Assembly: GCF_900185645.1 (NCBI RefSeq)
Contig: NZ_FYAM01000023.1
Coordinates: 496,001 to 560,000 of the forward strand
Origin: Clostridium sp. BSD9I1
Lineage (GTDB): Bacteria > Bacillota > Clostridia > Clostridiales > Clostridiaceae
Length of the DNA: 64,000 nucleotides
Reading direction: 5' to 3'
In this document: positions 27,258 to 36,330 of the stretch, piece after piece
Numbering within the stretch: the first letter of the stretch is position 1
How the letters are laid out: every line of letters starts with the position of its first letter
Made by a program: the position numbers and the translations under genes
Notes under the pieces: generated by a model
What the model saw: only the letters and a program-made list of their open reading frames with translations
The model's database searches: none
Told to the model about the DNA's origin: nothing

Positions 27258-28613
27258 TTAGAAAGGCAATTTTCCAAATAAGCCTTTTTTCTTGTTAAAG
27301 CCTTTTTGCATTCCCTTCATTTGCTTCATCATCTTTTTCATTTCTTCAAATTGCTTTAAAAGTTTATTAATATCTTGAATAGTTGTACCTGACCCACTAG
27401 CTATTCTCTTCTTTCTTGAAGAAGAGCTGCTTACTAAGGAAGGATTTCTTCTTTCTTTAATAGTCATAGAACCTATAATAGCCTCAGTTTTTTTAAGTTC
27501 TTTTTCACCTTGGCTAAGATCTACTCCTTGAAGCTCCTTAGTACTTATACCAGGAATCATTTCCACTATTTTATTTAAAGGACCCAAGTTCTTCATTTGC
27601 TGCATTGCCTGCTGGAAATCCTCTAAATTAAATTCTTGATTCATAAGACGATTGCCAAGTTTTTCTGCTTCCTTTTCGTCTATTGCTTGTTGAGCTTTTT
27701 CTATTAAAGTCAATACATCTCCCATACCTAGTATTCGAGATGCCATTCTATCTGGATGAAAAACTTCAAAGTCATTCATTTTTTCGCCTATACCTACAAA
27801 CTTTATAGGCTTTCCAGTAATAGCCTTTATAGAAAGGGCTGCTCCACCTCTAGTGTCACCATCTAACTTTGTGAGTACAACTCCTGTAACATCTAATTTA
27901 CTATTGAAACTTTCCGCTACATTTACTGCATCCTGTCCTGTCATTGAATCTACTACAAGAAGTATTTCATCGGGGTTTACACCTTCTTTAACATCTTGCA
28001 GTTCCTTCATCAAGTCTTCATCTATATGTAATCTTCCTGCAGTATCTATTATAACTACATTTAAGTTATTGTCCTTAGCATGCTTTATAGCAGCTTTAGA
28101 AATATCTATAGGACTTACTTTGTCGCCTAACGAAAACACAGGAATATCTATTTGTTTTCCTACTACTTGTAACTGCTTTATTGCAGCAGGTCTATATATA
28201 TCACACGCTGCAAGTAATGGCTTTTTATTTTTCTTCTTTAACTGAAGAGCAAGCTTTCCAGCCAGTGTGGTTTTACCAGCACCTTGCAACCCTACAAGCA
28301 TTATTACAGTTATATTATTTTGAGCAAAATTTATTTGACTTTCTGTGGTTCCCATAAGTTCTACGAGTTCTTCATTTACTATTTTTATTACTTGCTGACC
28401 AGGTGTTAAACTTTCTAACACCTCGTTCCCCATAGATTTCTCACTTACTTTTTTCACGAAGTCCTTAACTATTTTATAATTAACATCTGCTTCTAAGAGA
28501 GCAAGTTTTACTTCTCTCATGGCTTCCTTTATATCTTTTTCCGTAAGTTTCCCTTTACCTTTAAGCTTTTTTAAAGTTTCTTGAAGCTTAGAAGCTAATC
28601 CTTCAAAAGCCAT
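27258..28613 (-). CDS. ffh: Signal recognition particle protein Ffh
   Basis: SRP54 GTPase that binds signal sequences of nascent membrane proteins and 4.5S/6S RNA. The 451-aa protein has N and G domains (G1 GLQGAGKTT near residue 105, DTAGRLHID, TKLDGDTRGGAALS) and a C-terminal methionine-rich M domain (about residues 300-440, many MKxM repeats). The RNA-binding segment SGSGTTIQDINKLLKQF is present. It forms an operon with ylxM; the receptor gene ftsY is just upstream. Confidence 0.98.
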   Translation of the reverse strand: MAFEGLASKLQETLKKLKGKGKLTEKDIKEAMREVKLALLEADVNYKIVKDFVKKVSEKSMGNEVLESLTPGQQVIKIVNEELVELMGTTESQINFAQNNITVIMLVGLQGAGKTTLAGKLALQLKKKNKKPLLAACDIYRPAAIKQLQVVGKQIDIPVFSLGDKVSPIDISKAAIKHAKDNNLNVVIIDTAGRLHIDEDLMKELQDVKEGVNPDEILLVVDSMTGQDAVNVAESFNSKLDVTGVVLTKLDGDTRGGAALSIKAITGKPIKFVGIGEKMNDFEVFHPDRMASRILGMGDVLTLIEKAQQAIDEKEAEKLGNRLMNQEFNLEDFQQAMQQMKNLGPLNKIVEMIPGISTKELQGVDLSQGEKELKKTEAIIGSMTIKERRNPSLVSSSSSRKKRIASGSGTTIQDINKLLKQFEEMKKMMKQMKGMQKGFNKKKGLFGKLPF

Positions 28614-28624
28614 ACATATCCTCC

Positions 28625-28990
28625 CTAAATATTATCTATCAACTGAGTTTTTATACAATCAACTATTTTCATTTGATTTTCGTCACAGTTTTCTTCTAAT
28701 TTATCTAGTTCAATTAGAATATTTCTTTTAACATTTGCTAATTGCATATTTTTTTGCATTATCTTCAGTCTTAATTCATAATCTAGCAAAAGCTTATTAC
28801 ATCTCTTTATTAAATCATAAATAGCTTGCCTGCTAGTATTTGTATGTTCTGATATCTCTGCCAATGAAAAATCTTCATTATAATAAAGATTCATAATATA
28901 TGTTTGTTTTTCCGTAAGTAAAGCCCCGTAATAATCTAAAAGCAATGAAATTTCTATTCTTTCATCCATGAGTTTTGTGCTAATGCACAC
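28625..28990 (-). CDS. ylxM: YlxM family helix-turn-helix protein, SRP-associated
   Basis: A 121-aa protein with a sigma-70 region 4-like helix-turn-helix (LAEISEHTNTSRQAIYDLIKRC, about residues 45-66). Homologues lie next to ffh and in streptococci modulate SRP components. The N-terminus is uncertain: the longest frame begins at GTG (28990), only 3 bases from GGGAG; the ATG at 28969 (MDERIEISLLLDYYG) aligns better with the family but has no visible ribosome site. It follows a strong promoter within a large inverted repeat. Confidence 0.88.
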   Translation of the reverse strand: MCISTKLMDERIEISLLLDYYGALLTEKQTYIMNLYYNEDFSLAEISEHTNTSRQAIYDLIKRCNKLLLDYELRLKIMQKNMQLANVKRNILIELDKLEENCDENQMKIVDCIKTQLIDNI

Positions 28991-29020
28991 TCACTCCCTT
29001 ATCACTTATTGACGAATTAT

Positions 29021-29049
29021 ATAATATCAAATTTTTAAATAGCTGTCAA
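29021..29049 (-). promoter_or_regulatory. Consensus sigma-A promoter of ylxM-ffh
   Basis: TTGACA (29044-29049, perfect) and TATTAT (29021-29026) with a 17-bp spacer. The -35 box and most of the spacer fall inside one arm of the 52-bp inverted repeat. Confidence 0.85.
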
Positions 29050-29080
29050 GTACTTTTACTTAACAGCTATTTAAAAATTT
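29029..29080. repeat. 52-bp inverted repeat between ftsY and ylxM
   Basis: Two 24-base arms (29029-29052 and 29057-29080) with a 4-base loop and one mismatch, which becomes a G-U pair in minus-strand RNA. No T run follows the stem on that strand, so it is not a standard ftsY terminator. It overlaps the ylxM-ffh promoter and could act as terminator, operator or both. Confidence 0.8.
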
Positions 29081-29135
29081 AAACTCTGATTCAACCCTTG
29101 TAAAATCAATACTTAATGCAATAAAATACTAAGTT

Positions 29136-30047
29136 TTAGAATAATGCTTCCACAAATTCTTCAGGATTAAATTCTTGTAAATCCTCTATTCCTTCTCCTA
29201 CTCCTATAAGTTTCACTGGAATATCTAGCTGATGCTTAATAGAAATGACTATTCCACCCTTAGCTGTACCATCTAACTTAGTAAGTACTATACCATCTAC
29301 TTTACATACTTCCATAAACTGTTTAGCCTGAAGGACTGCATTTTGACCAGTTGTAGCATCTAAAACAAGATAAGTATGCTTTTCTGCATCAGTATATTCT
29401 CTTTCTATAATTCTATTTATCTTACTTAATTCGTCCATAAGATTTTTTTTATTATGAAGTCTTCCTGCAGTATCACATATAAGAACATCAGTATTTCTTG
29501 CTTTAGCTGCCTGTATAGCATCATATACTACCGCTGCAGGGTCTGACCCCTCTTGATGCTTTACTAAATCAACTCCTGATCTTTTACTCCATACTTCTAG
29601 CTGATCTATAGCTGCAGCTCTAAATGTATCTGCAGCAGCCATCAGAACCTTATATCCATTCTTTTTAAGCTTAGCTGATATTTTTCCAATAGATGTGGTT
29701 TTACCCACGCCATTTACTCCAACAATTAATAGTATTTCAGGAGTTTTTTCTGGATTAATGGATACACTTTCTCCTCCTAATATCTCTAATATAACTTTTT
29801 TAAGACATGGCTTTACTTCTATAGGATCTTTTATCTTTTCTTCTTTTATTTTCTCTCTCAATCTCTCAATTATTTCTAAGGAAGTTTCTACACCTATATC
29901 TGATGTAATAAGTATTTCTTCTAATTCCTCAAATAAATCCTCATCAATATTTACATATAATTTTAGCATTTGACTAATCTTATCTGTAAAGTTTCCCTTC
30001 GTCTTAGTAAGTCCCTGTTTTAATTTTTCAAAAAATCCTCCAAACAT
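29136..30047 (-). CDS. ftsY: Signal recognition particle receptor FtsY
   Basis: Membrane-associated GTPase that docks SRP-ribosome complexes. The 303-aa protein lacks the long acidic N-terminal extension of E. coli FtsY, as usual in Firmicutes. The NG domain has GVNGVGKTTSIGKI (about residues 109-122), DTAGRLHNKKNLMDEL and TKLDGTAKGG. It follows smc by 11 bases. Confidence 0.97.
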   Translation of the reverse strand: MFGGFFEKLKQGLTKTKGNFTDKISQMLKLYVNIDEDLFEELEEILITSDIGVETSLEIIERLREKIKEEKIKDPIEVKPCLKKVILEILGGESVSINPEKTPEILLIVGVNGVGKTTSIGKISAKLKKNGYKVLMAAADTFRAAAIDQLEVWSKRSGVDLVKHQEGSDPAAVVYDAIQAAKARNTDVLICDTAGRLHNKKNLMDELSKINRIIEREYTDAEKHTYLVLDATTGQNAVLQAKQFMEVCKVDGIVLTKLDGTAKGGIVISIKHQLDIPVKLIGVGEGIEDLQEFNPEEFVEALF

Positions 30048-30058
30048 ATTATCACTCC

Positions 30059-33000
30059 TTATGTTGTTAAATCTACTGATACTATTTTTGAAACTCCCTT
30101 TTCTTCCATAGTAACTCCATATAAAACATCACTAGATTCCATAGTTCCTTTTCTATGAGTTATAACTATAAACTGTATATTCTCAGAAAACTTTTTTAAG
30201 AACTCAGCATACCTTGCCACATTGGCATCGTCTAATGCTGCTTCTATTTCATCTAATATACAAAAAGGAGTAGGTTTCATTTTTAATATTGCAAATAATA
30301 ATGCTATGGCTGATAGAACTTTTTCTCCACCTGACATTAAATTTATATTTTGTAGCTTCTTCCCTGGAGGTTGTACATTTATATCTATATTACCTGTGAG
30401 TTCATCTCCTGTTAATATAAGATCTGCACTTCCTCCTTTGAATAATTCATTAAAGGTCTCATTAAATATAGTTCTAAGCATATGGAAATTTTCATTAAAA
30501 ACAACTTTCATTTTTTCAGTCATTTCTCCAATAACATTCATTAGCTCATCTTTAGCTTTTATCAAATCTTCTTTTTGGCCATTCATAAAATTAAACTTTT
30601 CTCCAATTTCTTTATACTCTTCTATGGCCCCTACATTTACTACTCCCAAATTTGATATACTCATTTTTATGTTTGAAATCTCCTGCTTATATTTGTTTAT
30701 GTCCTCTATTTCAATTTTGAAATCTAATGTTTTATAAGAATCTATTTCATGTTCTTCATATAGTTTATTTTTAAGACTTTGTTCCTCGGTTTGAAGTTTA
30801 GTTAAAATCACTTCATACTTATGGAACTCGCTGTCTTTTTTCTCCTTAAGAATATGAAATTCCTCCAACTGAGATTGATATAGATTTATTTTTTCTTTTA
30901 CTTTTATAAGTTCAATTTCTCTATCCTTAAATTTAATATCTAAGTCTCTTATAGCTCCATTTGTAAGTTCTATTTTTCTGTCATTATCTTTAATTTTTAT
31001 TCTAAACTCATGAATATTATTTGCTGAATTTTCCATAGATATTCTTAAGTTGTCTTTTCTTTCTTTAAATTCACTAATTTCTTTATCTATTCTTTCCGCT
31101 TCTTTTACATTATTTAAATACATTTCATCTATTTGGGCCTTTTCTATTTTCTTTGTCATTAAGGTTTCTTTTATTTTTTCTAGTTCATCTTGCTTAAATG
31201 AAATTGTTTTTTCTATATCTGAAATTTTAGTTACATTATTTGTTTGTAACTTTTCTAATTCATTAACTTCAGCTTGATTTATATCTTTCTCTTTAATATT
31301 TTCTTGTATATCTAAATCTATAGACGTTATTTCATTTTTAGATATGTTTAAACTATTTTTCAATCTAACAGTTTCATTATCTATATGAGAAAGTTTTTCC
31401 TGAAGTTTCGTTATTTCTATATTTTCATAATAAACTTGATCTTTTAAATTCAAATTTTCCTCATCTAGCTTTTTAACAATTTCATTTAACTTATTAATTT
31501 CATTACTATACTTATCTATTTTTAGTGAAGTTTCTCTTATCGAATTATCTATTTCTTCTATTTCTCTTTTTCTTCCTATAACACTAGTATTTTTATTACT
31601 ATAAATACTACCTCCTGTTAATGAACCACCAGGATTTATCACTTCTCCAGATAATGTTACTATTTTATAGCTATAATCGCATCTTTTAGCTAATATAAGT
31701 GCATTGTCCATATTATCACATATAATCGTTTTCCCCAATACGTAATCTACCGCTGGAATGAATTTATTATTATATTTTATAAGTTCACTTGCGATACCAA
31801 TATAACCATTCATGTTTTTTATATCTTTATTTAATAAAACTCTCTTACTTTTTATAATGTTTAATGGCAAGAAAGTACCTCTACCTAAATTGTTTTGCTT
31901 TAAATACTTTATAAGTGTTTTAGCAATTTCTTCATTGGAAGTTATAACATGTGAAATAGCTCCTCCTAAAGCTATTTCTATAGCCTTCTCATAAAGTTTA
32001 TCAACTTCTATTATTTCTCCTAGCACAAAAGCATTATTTATAGCTTCTGGAACCCTCTGCTTATCTATAGCTTGCATAAGATTTTTTATTGACTTTGAAT
32101 ATCCTTCATACTGCTTATCTAAATTCAATAAAAAGTTATGATTAGCTTCCAGTTTATTATAAATGGAGTGTAATTCTCTGGTTTCCTTTTCTTTTATTGA
32201 TAATTTATCCCTATGTGAAGATATTTCTTTTTTGTTACTTTTCATATTTTCTTCATAAGTATTTATTTTGCCCTTTAGCTTATGGATTTCAGCACTAAGC
32301 ATTTCTTTAGTATTATTGTTTATTTGTATTGAATTAATAAAACTCTCACAAGAAGTTTTTAGCTGAGTAAGTTTTTTATTTAATCCTTCTATATTATTAT
32401 TAATTAATACTATGTTATTTGTAATAGAAGATACCTTACCCAAGTAATCTATATGGTCTTCCTTAATTTTGTTTAATACTTTTTCTTCATTCTCTAATTG
32501 AGAATTTAAGCGTAAAACAAGATTCTCTTTTTCTAAAACATATTTATTTAATTCTTTGCTTTTTATAGATATATCACTGAGTTGTTTTTCAGAAAGGCTT
32601 CTAGATTTATGTAACTCATCTATTTTCTTATCTATTTCTTCTAGATCCCTTGTAGAACTCATTGTGATATTTTCTAAATTCGCTATTCTCTCTAATAGTA
32701 TATTATTTTCAGATACTGTATTTGCTAGTTCTTCTTTCTTGCTATAATAATCTTTTCTTTCTTCCAAATTTTCATCTTCAAATTTTTTAAGCTTTTCATT
32801 CCATATGTCTAACTCTTTTTTACAGTTATCATTTTCCTTATGTAAAATATTCAAATCATTTTTTATGTCTTTTATTTTATTACTTATTTCATCTATATCA
32901 GTATTTAATTTCTCAATAGAATGAACTATTATATTTACTTCCTTTAACTTTAGCTCCTCACTTAATCTTAGAAATTTTTTAGCCTTTTCACTGTCTACCC

Positions 33001-33616
33001 TTAAAGGTTCTAATCTTTCTTCATAAGTATTTAATATATCGGATATTCTAGTTAAATTACTCTCCGAATTTTGCAACTTTTTTTCAGCTTCTTGTTTTCT
33101 TGTTTTAAATTTTACTATTCCTGCTGCTTCCTCTAAAAGGTTTCTTCTTTCTTCTGTTTTACCACTTAATATAGCATCTATTTTACCCTGTCCTATTATG
33201 GAATATCCTTCTTTTCCTATACCTGTATCCATAAATAGTTCCTGTATATCTTTCAACCTACACTGTGTGTTATTTATATAATATTCACTGTCTCCAGATC
33301 TATAAATCCTTCTAGAAACTGTAACGTCTGTATATTCTATCGGAAGTTCCAATTTAGTATTATCTAAGGTTAGGGATACTTGCGCAAGACTTACAGGCTT
33401 TCTAAATTGTGTTCCGGCAAAAATTACATCTTCCATTTTGCCACCCCTTAAGTTTTTAACACTTTGCTCTCCTAAAACCCATCTTACAGCATCTGATATG
33501 TTACTTTTACCACTGCCATTAGGTCCTACTATAGATGTTACTCCTCTTTTAAACGTAAGTTCTGTTTTATTTGCAAAGGATTTAAATCCTCTTATTTCAA
33601 TTGATTTCAAAAACAT
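30059..33616 (-). CDS. smc: Chromosome segregation protein SMC
   Basis: Chromosome condensation ATPase, the core of SMC-ScpAB. The 1185-aa protein has Walker A GPNGSGKSN near residue 32, long coiled coils (about 170-500 and 680-1020), a central hinge (about 510-660, with the GGAISHVITSNEEIAK and GGSLTGG motifs), and the C-terminal signature LMSGGEKVLSAIALLF and Walker B FCILDEIEAALDDANV. GGAG precedes the ATG. It lies 14 bases after the 32-aa Prli42-like gene, so the two are probably co-transcribed. In B. subtilis rncS is directly upstream; here the radical SAM, spoVS and small membrane protein genes lie between rnc and smc. Confidence 0.98.
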   Translation of the reverse strand: MFLKSIEIRGFKSFANKTELTFKRGVTSIVGPNGSGKSNISDAVRWVLGEQSVKNLRGGKMEDVIFAGTQFRKPVSLAQVSLTLDNTKLELPIEYTDVTVSRRIYRSGDSEYYINNTQCRLKDIQELFMDTGIGKEGYSIIGQGKIDAILSGKTEERRNLLEEAAGIVKFKTRKQEAEKKLQNSESNLTRISDILNTYEERLEPLRVDSEKAKKFLRLSEELKLKEVNIIVHSIEKLNTDIDEISNKIKDIKNDLNILHKENDNCKKELDIWNEKLKKFEDENLEERKDYYSKKEELANTVSENNILLERIANLENITMSSTRDLEEIDKKIDELHKSRSLSEKQLSDISIKSKELNKYVLEKENLVLRLNSQLENEEKVLNKIKEDHIDYLGKVSSITNNIVLINNNIEGLNKKLTQLKTSCESFINSIQINNNTKEMLSAEIHKLKGKINTYEENMKSNKKEISSHRDKLSIKEKETRELHSIYNKLEANHNFLLNLDKQYEGYSKSIKNLMQAIDKQRVPEAINNAFVLGEIIEVDKLYEKAIEIALGGAISHVITSNEEIAKTLIKYLKQNNLGRGTFLPLNIIKSKRVLLNKDIKNMNGYIGIASELIKYNNKFIPAVDYVLGKTIICDNMDNALILAKRCDYSYKIVTLSGEVINPGGSLTGGSIYSNKNTSVIGRKREIEEIDNSIRETSLKIDKYSNEINKLNEIVKKLDEENLNLKDQVYYENIEITKLQEKLSHIDNETVRLKNSLNISKNEITSIDLDIQENIKEKDINQAEVNELEKLQTNNVTKISDIEKTISFKQDELEKIKETLMTKKIEKAQIDEMYLNNVKEAERIDKEISEFKERKDNLRISMENSANNIHEFRIKIKDNDRKIELTNGAIRDLDIKFKDREIELIKVKEKINLYQSQLEEFHILKEKKDSEFHKYEVILTKLQTEEQSLKNKLYEEHEIDSYKTLDFKIEIEDINKYKQEISNIKMSISNLGVVNVGAIEEYKEIGEKFNFMNGQKEDLIKAKDELMNVIGEMTEKMKVVFNENFHMLRTIFNETFNELFKGGSADLILTGDELTGNIDINVQPPGKKLQNINLMSGGEKVLSAIALLFAILKMKPTPFCILDEIEAALDDANVARYAEFLKKFSENIQFIVITHRKGTMESSDVLYGVTMEEKGVSKIVSVDLTT

Positions 33617-33630
33617 TTACTATAGCTCTC

Positions 33631-33729
33631 CTATCTTCCAATCACAAGAGGCAACAAGCTTGCCACAAACATTATAAGCACTATATATACCATTATTTTT
33701 TGTATTTTATCTCTTTTTGCTTTTTTCAT
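33631..33729 (-). CDS. 32-aa single-pass membrane protein, Prli42/DUF4044-like
   Basis: ATG at 33729 with GAGGTG five bases upstream; stop TAG at 33631. The predicted product is 32 residues: a basic N-terminus (MKKAKRDKIQKI), then a hydrophobic segment from about residue 13 to 30 and a final Arg. Size, charge pattern and single segment fit the small membrane family that includes Listeria Prli42, which anchors the stressosome; whether this organism has a stressosome cannot be seen here. It has its own promoter and lies directly upstream of smc. Family assignment is by pattern, not search. Confidence 0.72.
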   Translation of the reverse strand: MKKAKRDKIQKIMVYIVLIMFVASLLPLVIGR

Positions 33730-33766
33730 AAAAACACCTCTAACTTAAAGTATTTAATAATATACT

Positions 33767-33795
33767 AGTTTATATTAAAAAAACTAAAATATCAA
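33767..33795 (-). promoter_or_regulatory. Promoter of the small membrane gene and smc
   Basis: TTGATA (33790-33795) and TAAACT (33767-33772), 17-bp spacer, between the spoVS terminator and the 32-aa gene. Confidence 0.55.
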
Positions 33796-33805
33796 CGCTA
33801 AAAAT

Positions 33806-33830
33806 AAAAACCATGATTTCCATGGTTTTT
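33806..33830 (-). terminator. Terminator of spoVS
   Basis: 10-bp perfect stem AAAAACCATG / CATGGTTTTT with a 5-nt loop and an ATTTTT tail, just past the spoVS stop. Confidence 0.88.
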
Positions 33831-33836
33831 CATATA

Positions 33837-34097
33837 CTATCTTTGCTGAACAATAAATTTAATTGCTGTTCTTTCTTCCCCTTCTATATTAACTTCTGCA
33901 AAAGCTGGAACCACTACTAAATCAATTCCATTAGGAGCTACAAATCCTCTTGTAATGGCTATTGCCTTTATTGCTTGATTTACCGCTCCTGCTCCTACCG
34001 CCTGTAACTCTGCGCTACTTCTTTCCTTAATTGCTGCCGCCAACGCTCCTGCTACTGATTTAGGTTCTGATCCAGATGAAACCTTTAATATTTCCAT
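33837..34097 (-). CDS. spoVS: Stage V sporulation protein S
   Basis: Small (86 aa) Alba-like protein needed for spore coat assembly in B. subtilis. The start is the ATG at 34097 (MEILKVSSGSEPKSVAGALA) behind GGGAGG; the frame extends upstream without a ribosome site. Motifs AVGAGAVNQAIKAIAITRGFVAPNGIDL are almost invariant in the family. It has its own terminator and a consensus sigma-H promoter overlapping the end of the radical SAM gene, so it is a monocistronic early-sporulation gene here. Confidence 0.97.
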   Translation of the reverse strand: MEILKVSSGSEPKSVAGALAAAIKERSSAELQAVGAGAVNQAIKAIAITRGFVAPNGIDLVVVPAFAEVNIEGEERTAIKFIVQQR

Positions 34098-34153
34098 AAA
34101 TACTTCCTCCCCATATACCATAAAATAATCATTTCTATTATCGTTCAATTATC

Positions 34154-34182
34154 TTATTCTATATGAGCTTTAAATATCCTTC
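34154..34182 (-). promoter_or_regulatory. Sigma-H promoter of spoVS
   Basis: GAAGGATAT (34174-34182), 11-bp spacer, ATAGAATAA (34154-34162). This matches every position of the B. subtilis sigma-H consensus RnAGGAwWW-N11/12-RnnGAATww as I know it. B. subtilis spoVS is also sigma-H dependent. The -35 box lies inside the last codons of the radical SAM gene. Confidence 0.78.
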
Positions 34183-35247
34183 TTTATGCTTATTTATTAT
34201 GTACTCATGCATCGACAATTTAAGGGTTTTTTTATCTAGTTTCAAAAGCAAATTACCCAGTTCAATATTAGAATTTTGAATAACCTTAAAATTAACTGTC
34301 TTTAAATTACCTATCATGTCATAAAAAAATTCTTTTTTATTAGCATAAAGCTTAGAAATATCCTTGTTATTAATTTCTATTATAATTTCACCATTATATT
34401 TTGAAGGAACATTTTCAATGATCATATCATTCATTATGCTGCTCTCTACAAGCTCCCTAAATGCAGGATGAAATGGTCCTTGGACGATTTCTTTTCCTTC
34501 ATTTATTTCTTCTGTAGGCTGAAGACCTATTCTTATAACTTTAATATTGTTGGATATAAGCATCCCATAAATTACTTTGGTTATCTTTATTGCCTCACTT
34601 AATGAATATGGTTTATACGAATTATTTTTAAGCATAAATTCCATAGGCGTATTTTTCACCACTAGCGCTGGATAAATTCTACATATATCCGGTTTCATAG
34701 ACATTACTTTTTCTGTGGTCTCTATATCCTTTTCAAAGCTATCTCCAGGTAAGCCTAGCATTATTTGATGACCTAACGTGAATCCATATTCCTTAATTAA
34801 CTTAGAAGACGTATATACTATCCCTTCTTCATGCCCCCTGCCTGATAGCTTAAGAACTTCATTATCTAAGGATTGCACGCCTAACTCTATTATATCTACT
34901 CCATATTCTTTTAAGTTATTTAATATCTCTCTGTCTATGCAATCTGGACGAGTAGAAAGTCTTATGTACTTTATTTTTCCTTCATCTTTATAACTTTTAG
35001 CTACTTTAAGAAGTGACTTTTGCCTATTCATATCTATTGCAGTAAAGCTTCCTCCAAAAAACGATACTTCTACAACTGCATTATCATTCTTTATGGTCTC
35101 CAAATAACTTTTTATTATATTATGAGTATAATCCTCATCTACCACCTCATGAATTCCAGTAATAGAGCTTTGATTGCAAAATACACAATTATATGGACAT
35201 CCTTCATGAGGTACAAAAATAGGGATTATATAATAACTTTTACTCAT
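34159..35247 (-). CDS. Radical SAM protein (Elp3/coproporphyrinogen oxidase-like fold)
   Basis: A 362-aa radical SAM enzyme. The cluster motif CPYNCVFC at about residues 14-21 binds a 4Fe-4S centre; EVSFFGGSFTAI, RLSTRPDCID and IELGVQSLDNEVL follow, the order seen in Elp3-like radical SAM proteins. The substrate is unknown. The ATG at 35247 follows GGAGGAAT; the frame runs 25 codons further upstream into rnc without a site. It overlaps rnc by 8 bases. Clostridia often carry this gene beside rnc, where B. subtilis has none. Confidence 0.88.
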   Translation of the reverse strand: MSKSYYIIPIFVPHEGCPYNCVFCNQSSITGIHEVVDEDYTHNIIKSYLETIKNDNAVVEVSFFGGSFTAIDMNRQKSLLKVAKSYKDEGKIKYIRLSTRPDCIDREILNNLKEYGVDIIELGVQSLDNEVLKLSGRGHEEGIVYTSSKLIKEYGFTLGHQIMLGLPGDSFEKDIETTEKVMSMKPDICRIYPALVVKNTPMEFMLKNNSYKPYSLSEAIKITKVIYGMLISNNIKVIRIGLQPTEEINEGKEIVQGPFHPAFRELVESSIMNDMIIENVPSKYNGEIIIEINNKDISKLYANKKEFFYDMIGNLKTVNFKVIQNSNIELGNLLLKLDKKTLKLSMHEYIINKHKEGYLKLI

Positions 35248-35941
35248 TATATTCCTCCATAATTTTAATGGCTTCTTTTGCTGCATTTTGCTCTGCTTGC
35301 TTTTTGCTATATCCTGAACCATGACCTAATATTTTATCATTTAGTTTAACCTGAGTATAAAACTTTCTTCTATGAGGTGGCCCCTCATATTTTAAAAGAT
35401 CATAAATAATCTCAACATCTCCTCGCTCCTGAAGCTTTTCTTGGAGCTTTGTCTTATAATCTAATATTATTTCATCCTTCATAGCTTTTTCTATTATATT
35501 AAAAAAATTACGTATTACAAATTCTTTTATAACTTCAATTCCCTTATCTAAATATATTGCTGCAATAACAGCTTCTACGCAATCCGCAAGTATTGAGGTT
35601 CTATCTCTGCCTCCAGTCAATTCTTCGCCTTTACTCATATTAATATACTGACCTAATTCCCATTTTTGAGCAACTTCAAATAATGAGTTTTCACATACGA
35701 TAAGGGACCTTTTTCTAGATAATTCTCCTTCTGATTTGTTCTTATAATTCTTAAACAAATATTCTGTTATAATAAGTTGTAGTACAGAATCACCTAAAAA
35801 CTCTAATCTTTCATTATATCCTATATTCTTCTTTTGATTAGCATATGAACTATGTGTAACAGCTACATCTAGAAGTCTTTCATCTTTAAATATAACTTTT
35901 AATTTTCTCTGCAATGTTTTTAATTCTACATCTCTTTTCAT
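35240..35941 (-). CDS. rnc: Ribonuclease III
   Basis: Double-strand-specific endoribonuclease that processes rRNA precursors and other duplex RNAs. The 233-aa protein has the nuclease signature NERLEFLGDSVLQLI (about residues 37-51), the second acidic site DCVEAVIAAIYLD, and a C-terminal dsRNA-binding domain (about residues 160-230). The ATG at 35941 is 9 bases after GGAG; an in-frame TTG two codons upstream is too close to it. Confidence 0.97.
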   Translation of the reverse strand: MKRDVELKTLQRKLKVIFKDERLLDVAVTHSSYANQKKNIGYNERLEFLGDSVLQLIITEYLFKNYKNKSEGELSRKRSLIVCENSLFEVAQKWELGQYINMSKGEELTGGRDRTSILADCVEAVIAAIYLDKGIEVIKEFVIRNFFNIIEKAMKDEIILDYKTKLQEKLQERGDVEIIYDLLKYEGPPHRRKFYTQVKLNDKILGHGSGYSKKQAEQNAAKEAIKIMEEYNE

Positions 35942-36035
35942 AACCAATAACTCCTCTTAGAAGTTTATTCTTCAACTTGCTTTTTTAACTTAAACAAATT
36001 CAAGGATAAACTTTTAGTTTATTTGTTAAATTTTA

Positions 36036-36061
36036 AAGTCCCGTAAATATCCACGGGACTT
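36036..36061 (-). terminator. Terminator after acpP
   Basis: 9-bp stem AAGTCCCGT / ACGGGACTT with an 8-nt loop and a weak TTAAAATTT tail on the minus strand. Confidence 0.65.
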
Positions 36062-36066
36062 CAAAA

Positions 36067-36300
36067 TTATTCTTCAGTATGAGCTTTTATATATTCTACA
36101 ATATCTCCTACTGTATTAATGTTTTCAGCTTCTTCATCTGGAATTTCTAAATCAAACTCTGTTTCTAAAGCCATTATTAACTCAACTACATCAAGTGAGT
36201 CAGCTCCTAAATCATCAACGAAAGATGATTCCATTGATATTTCCTCTGCATCAATTCCTAATTGTTCTGAAATTATATTTTTAACCTTTTTAAAAATCAT
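36067..36300 (-). CDS. acpP: Acyl carrier protein
   Basis: Carries fatty acyl chains on 4'-phosphopantetheine. The 77-aa acidic protein has the attachment motif [15 protein letters not shown] with Ser35 as the modified residue. GGGGAGG precedes the ATG. It has its own promoter and terminator and lies between plsX and rnc. In B. subtilis fabD and fabG lie between plsX and acpA; they are missing here. Confidence 0.98.
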   Translation of the reverse strand: MIFKKVKNIISEQLGIDAEEISMESSFVDDLGADSLDVVELIMALETEFDLEIPDEEAENINTVGDIVEYIKAHTEE

Positions 36301-36330
36301 AATTTTACCTCCCCGAATTCTTTTAATTAG

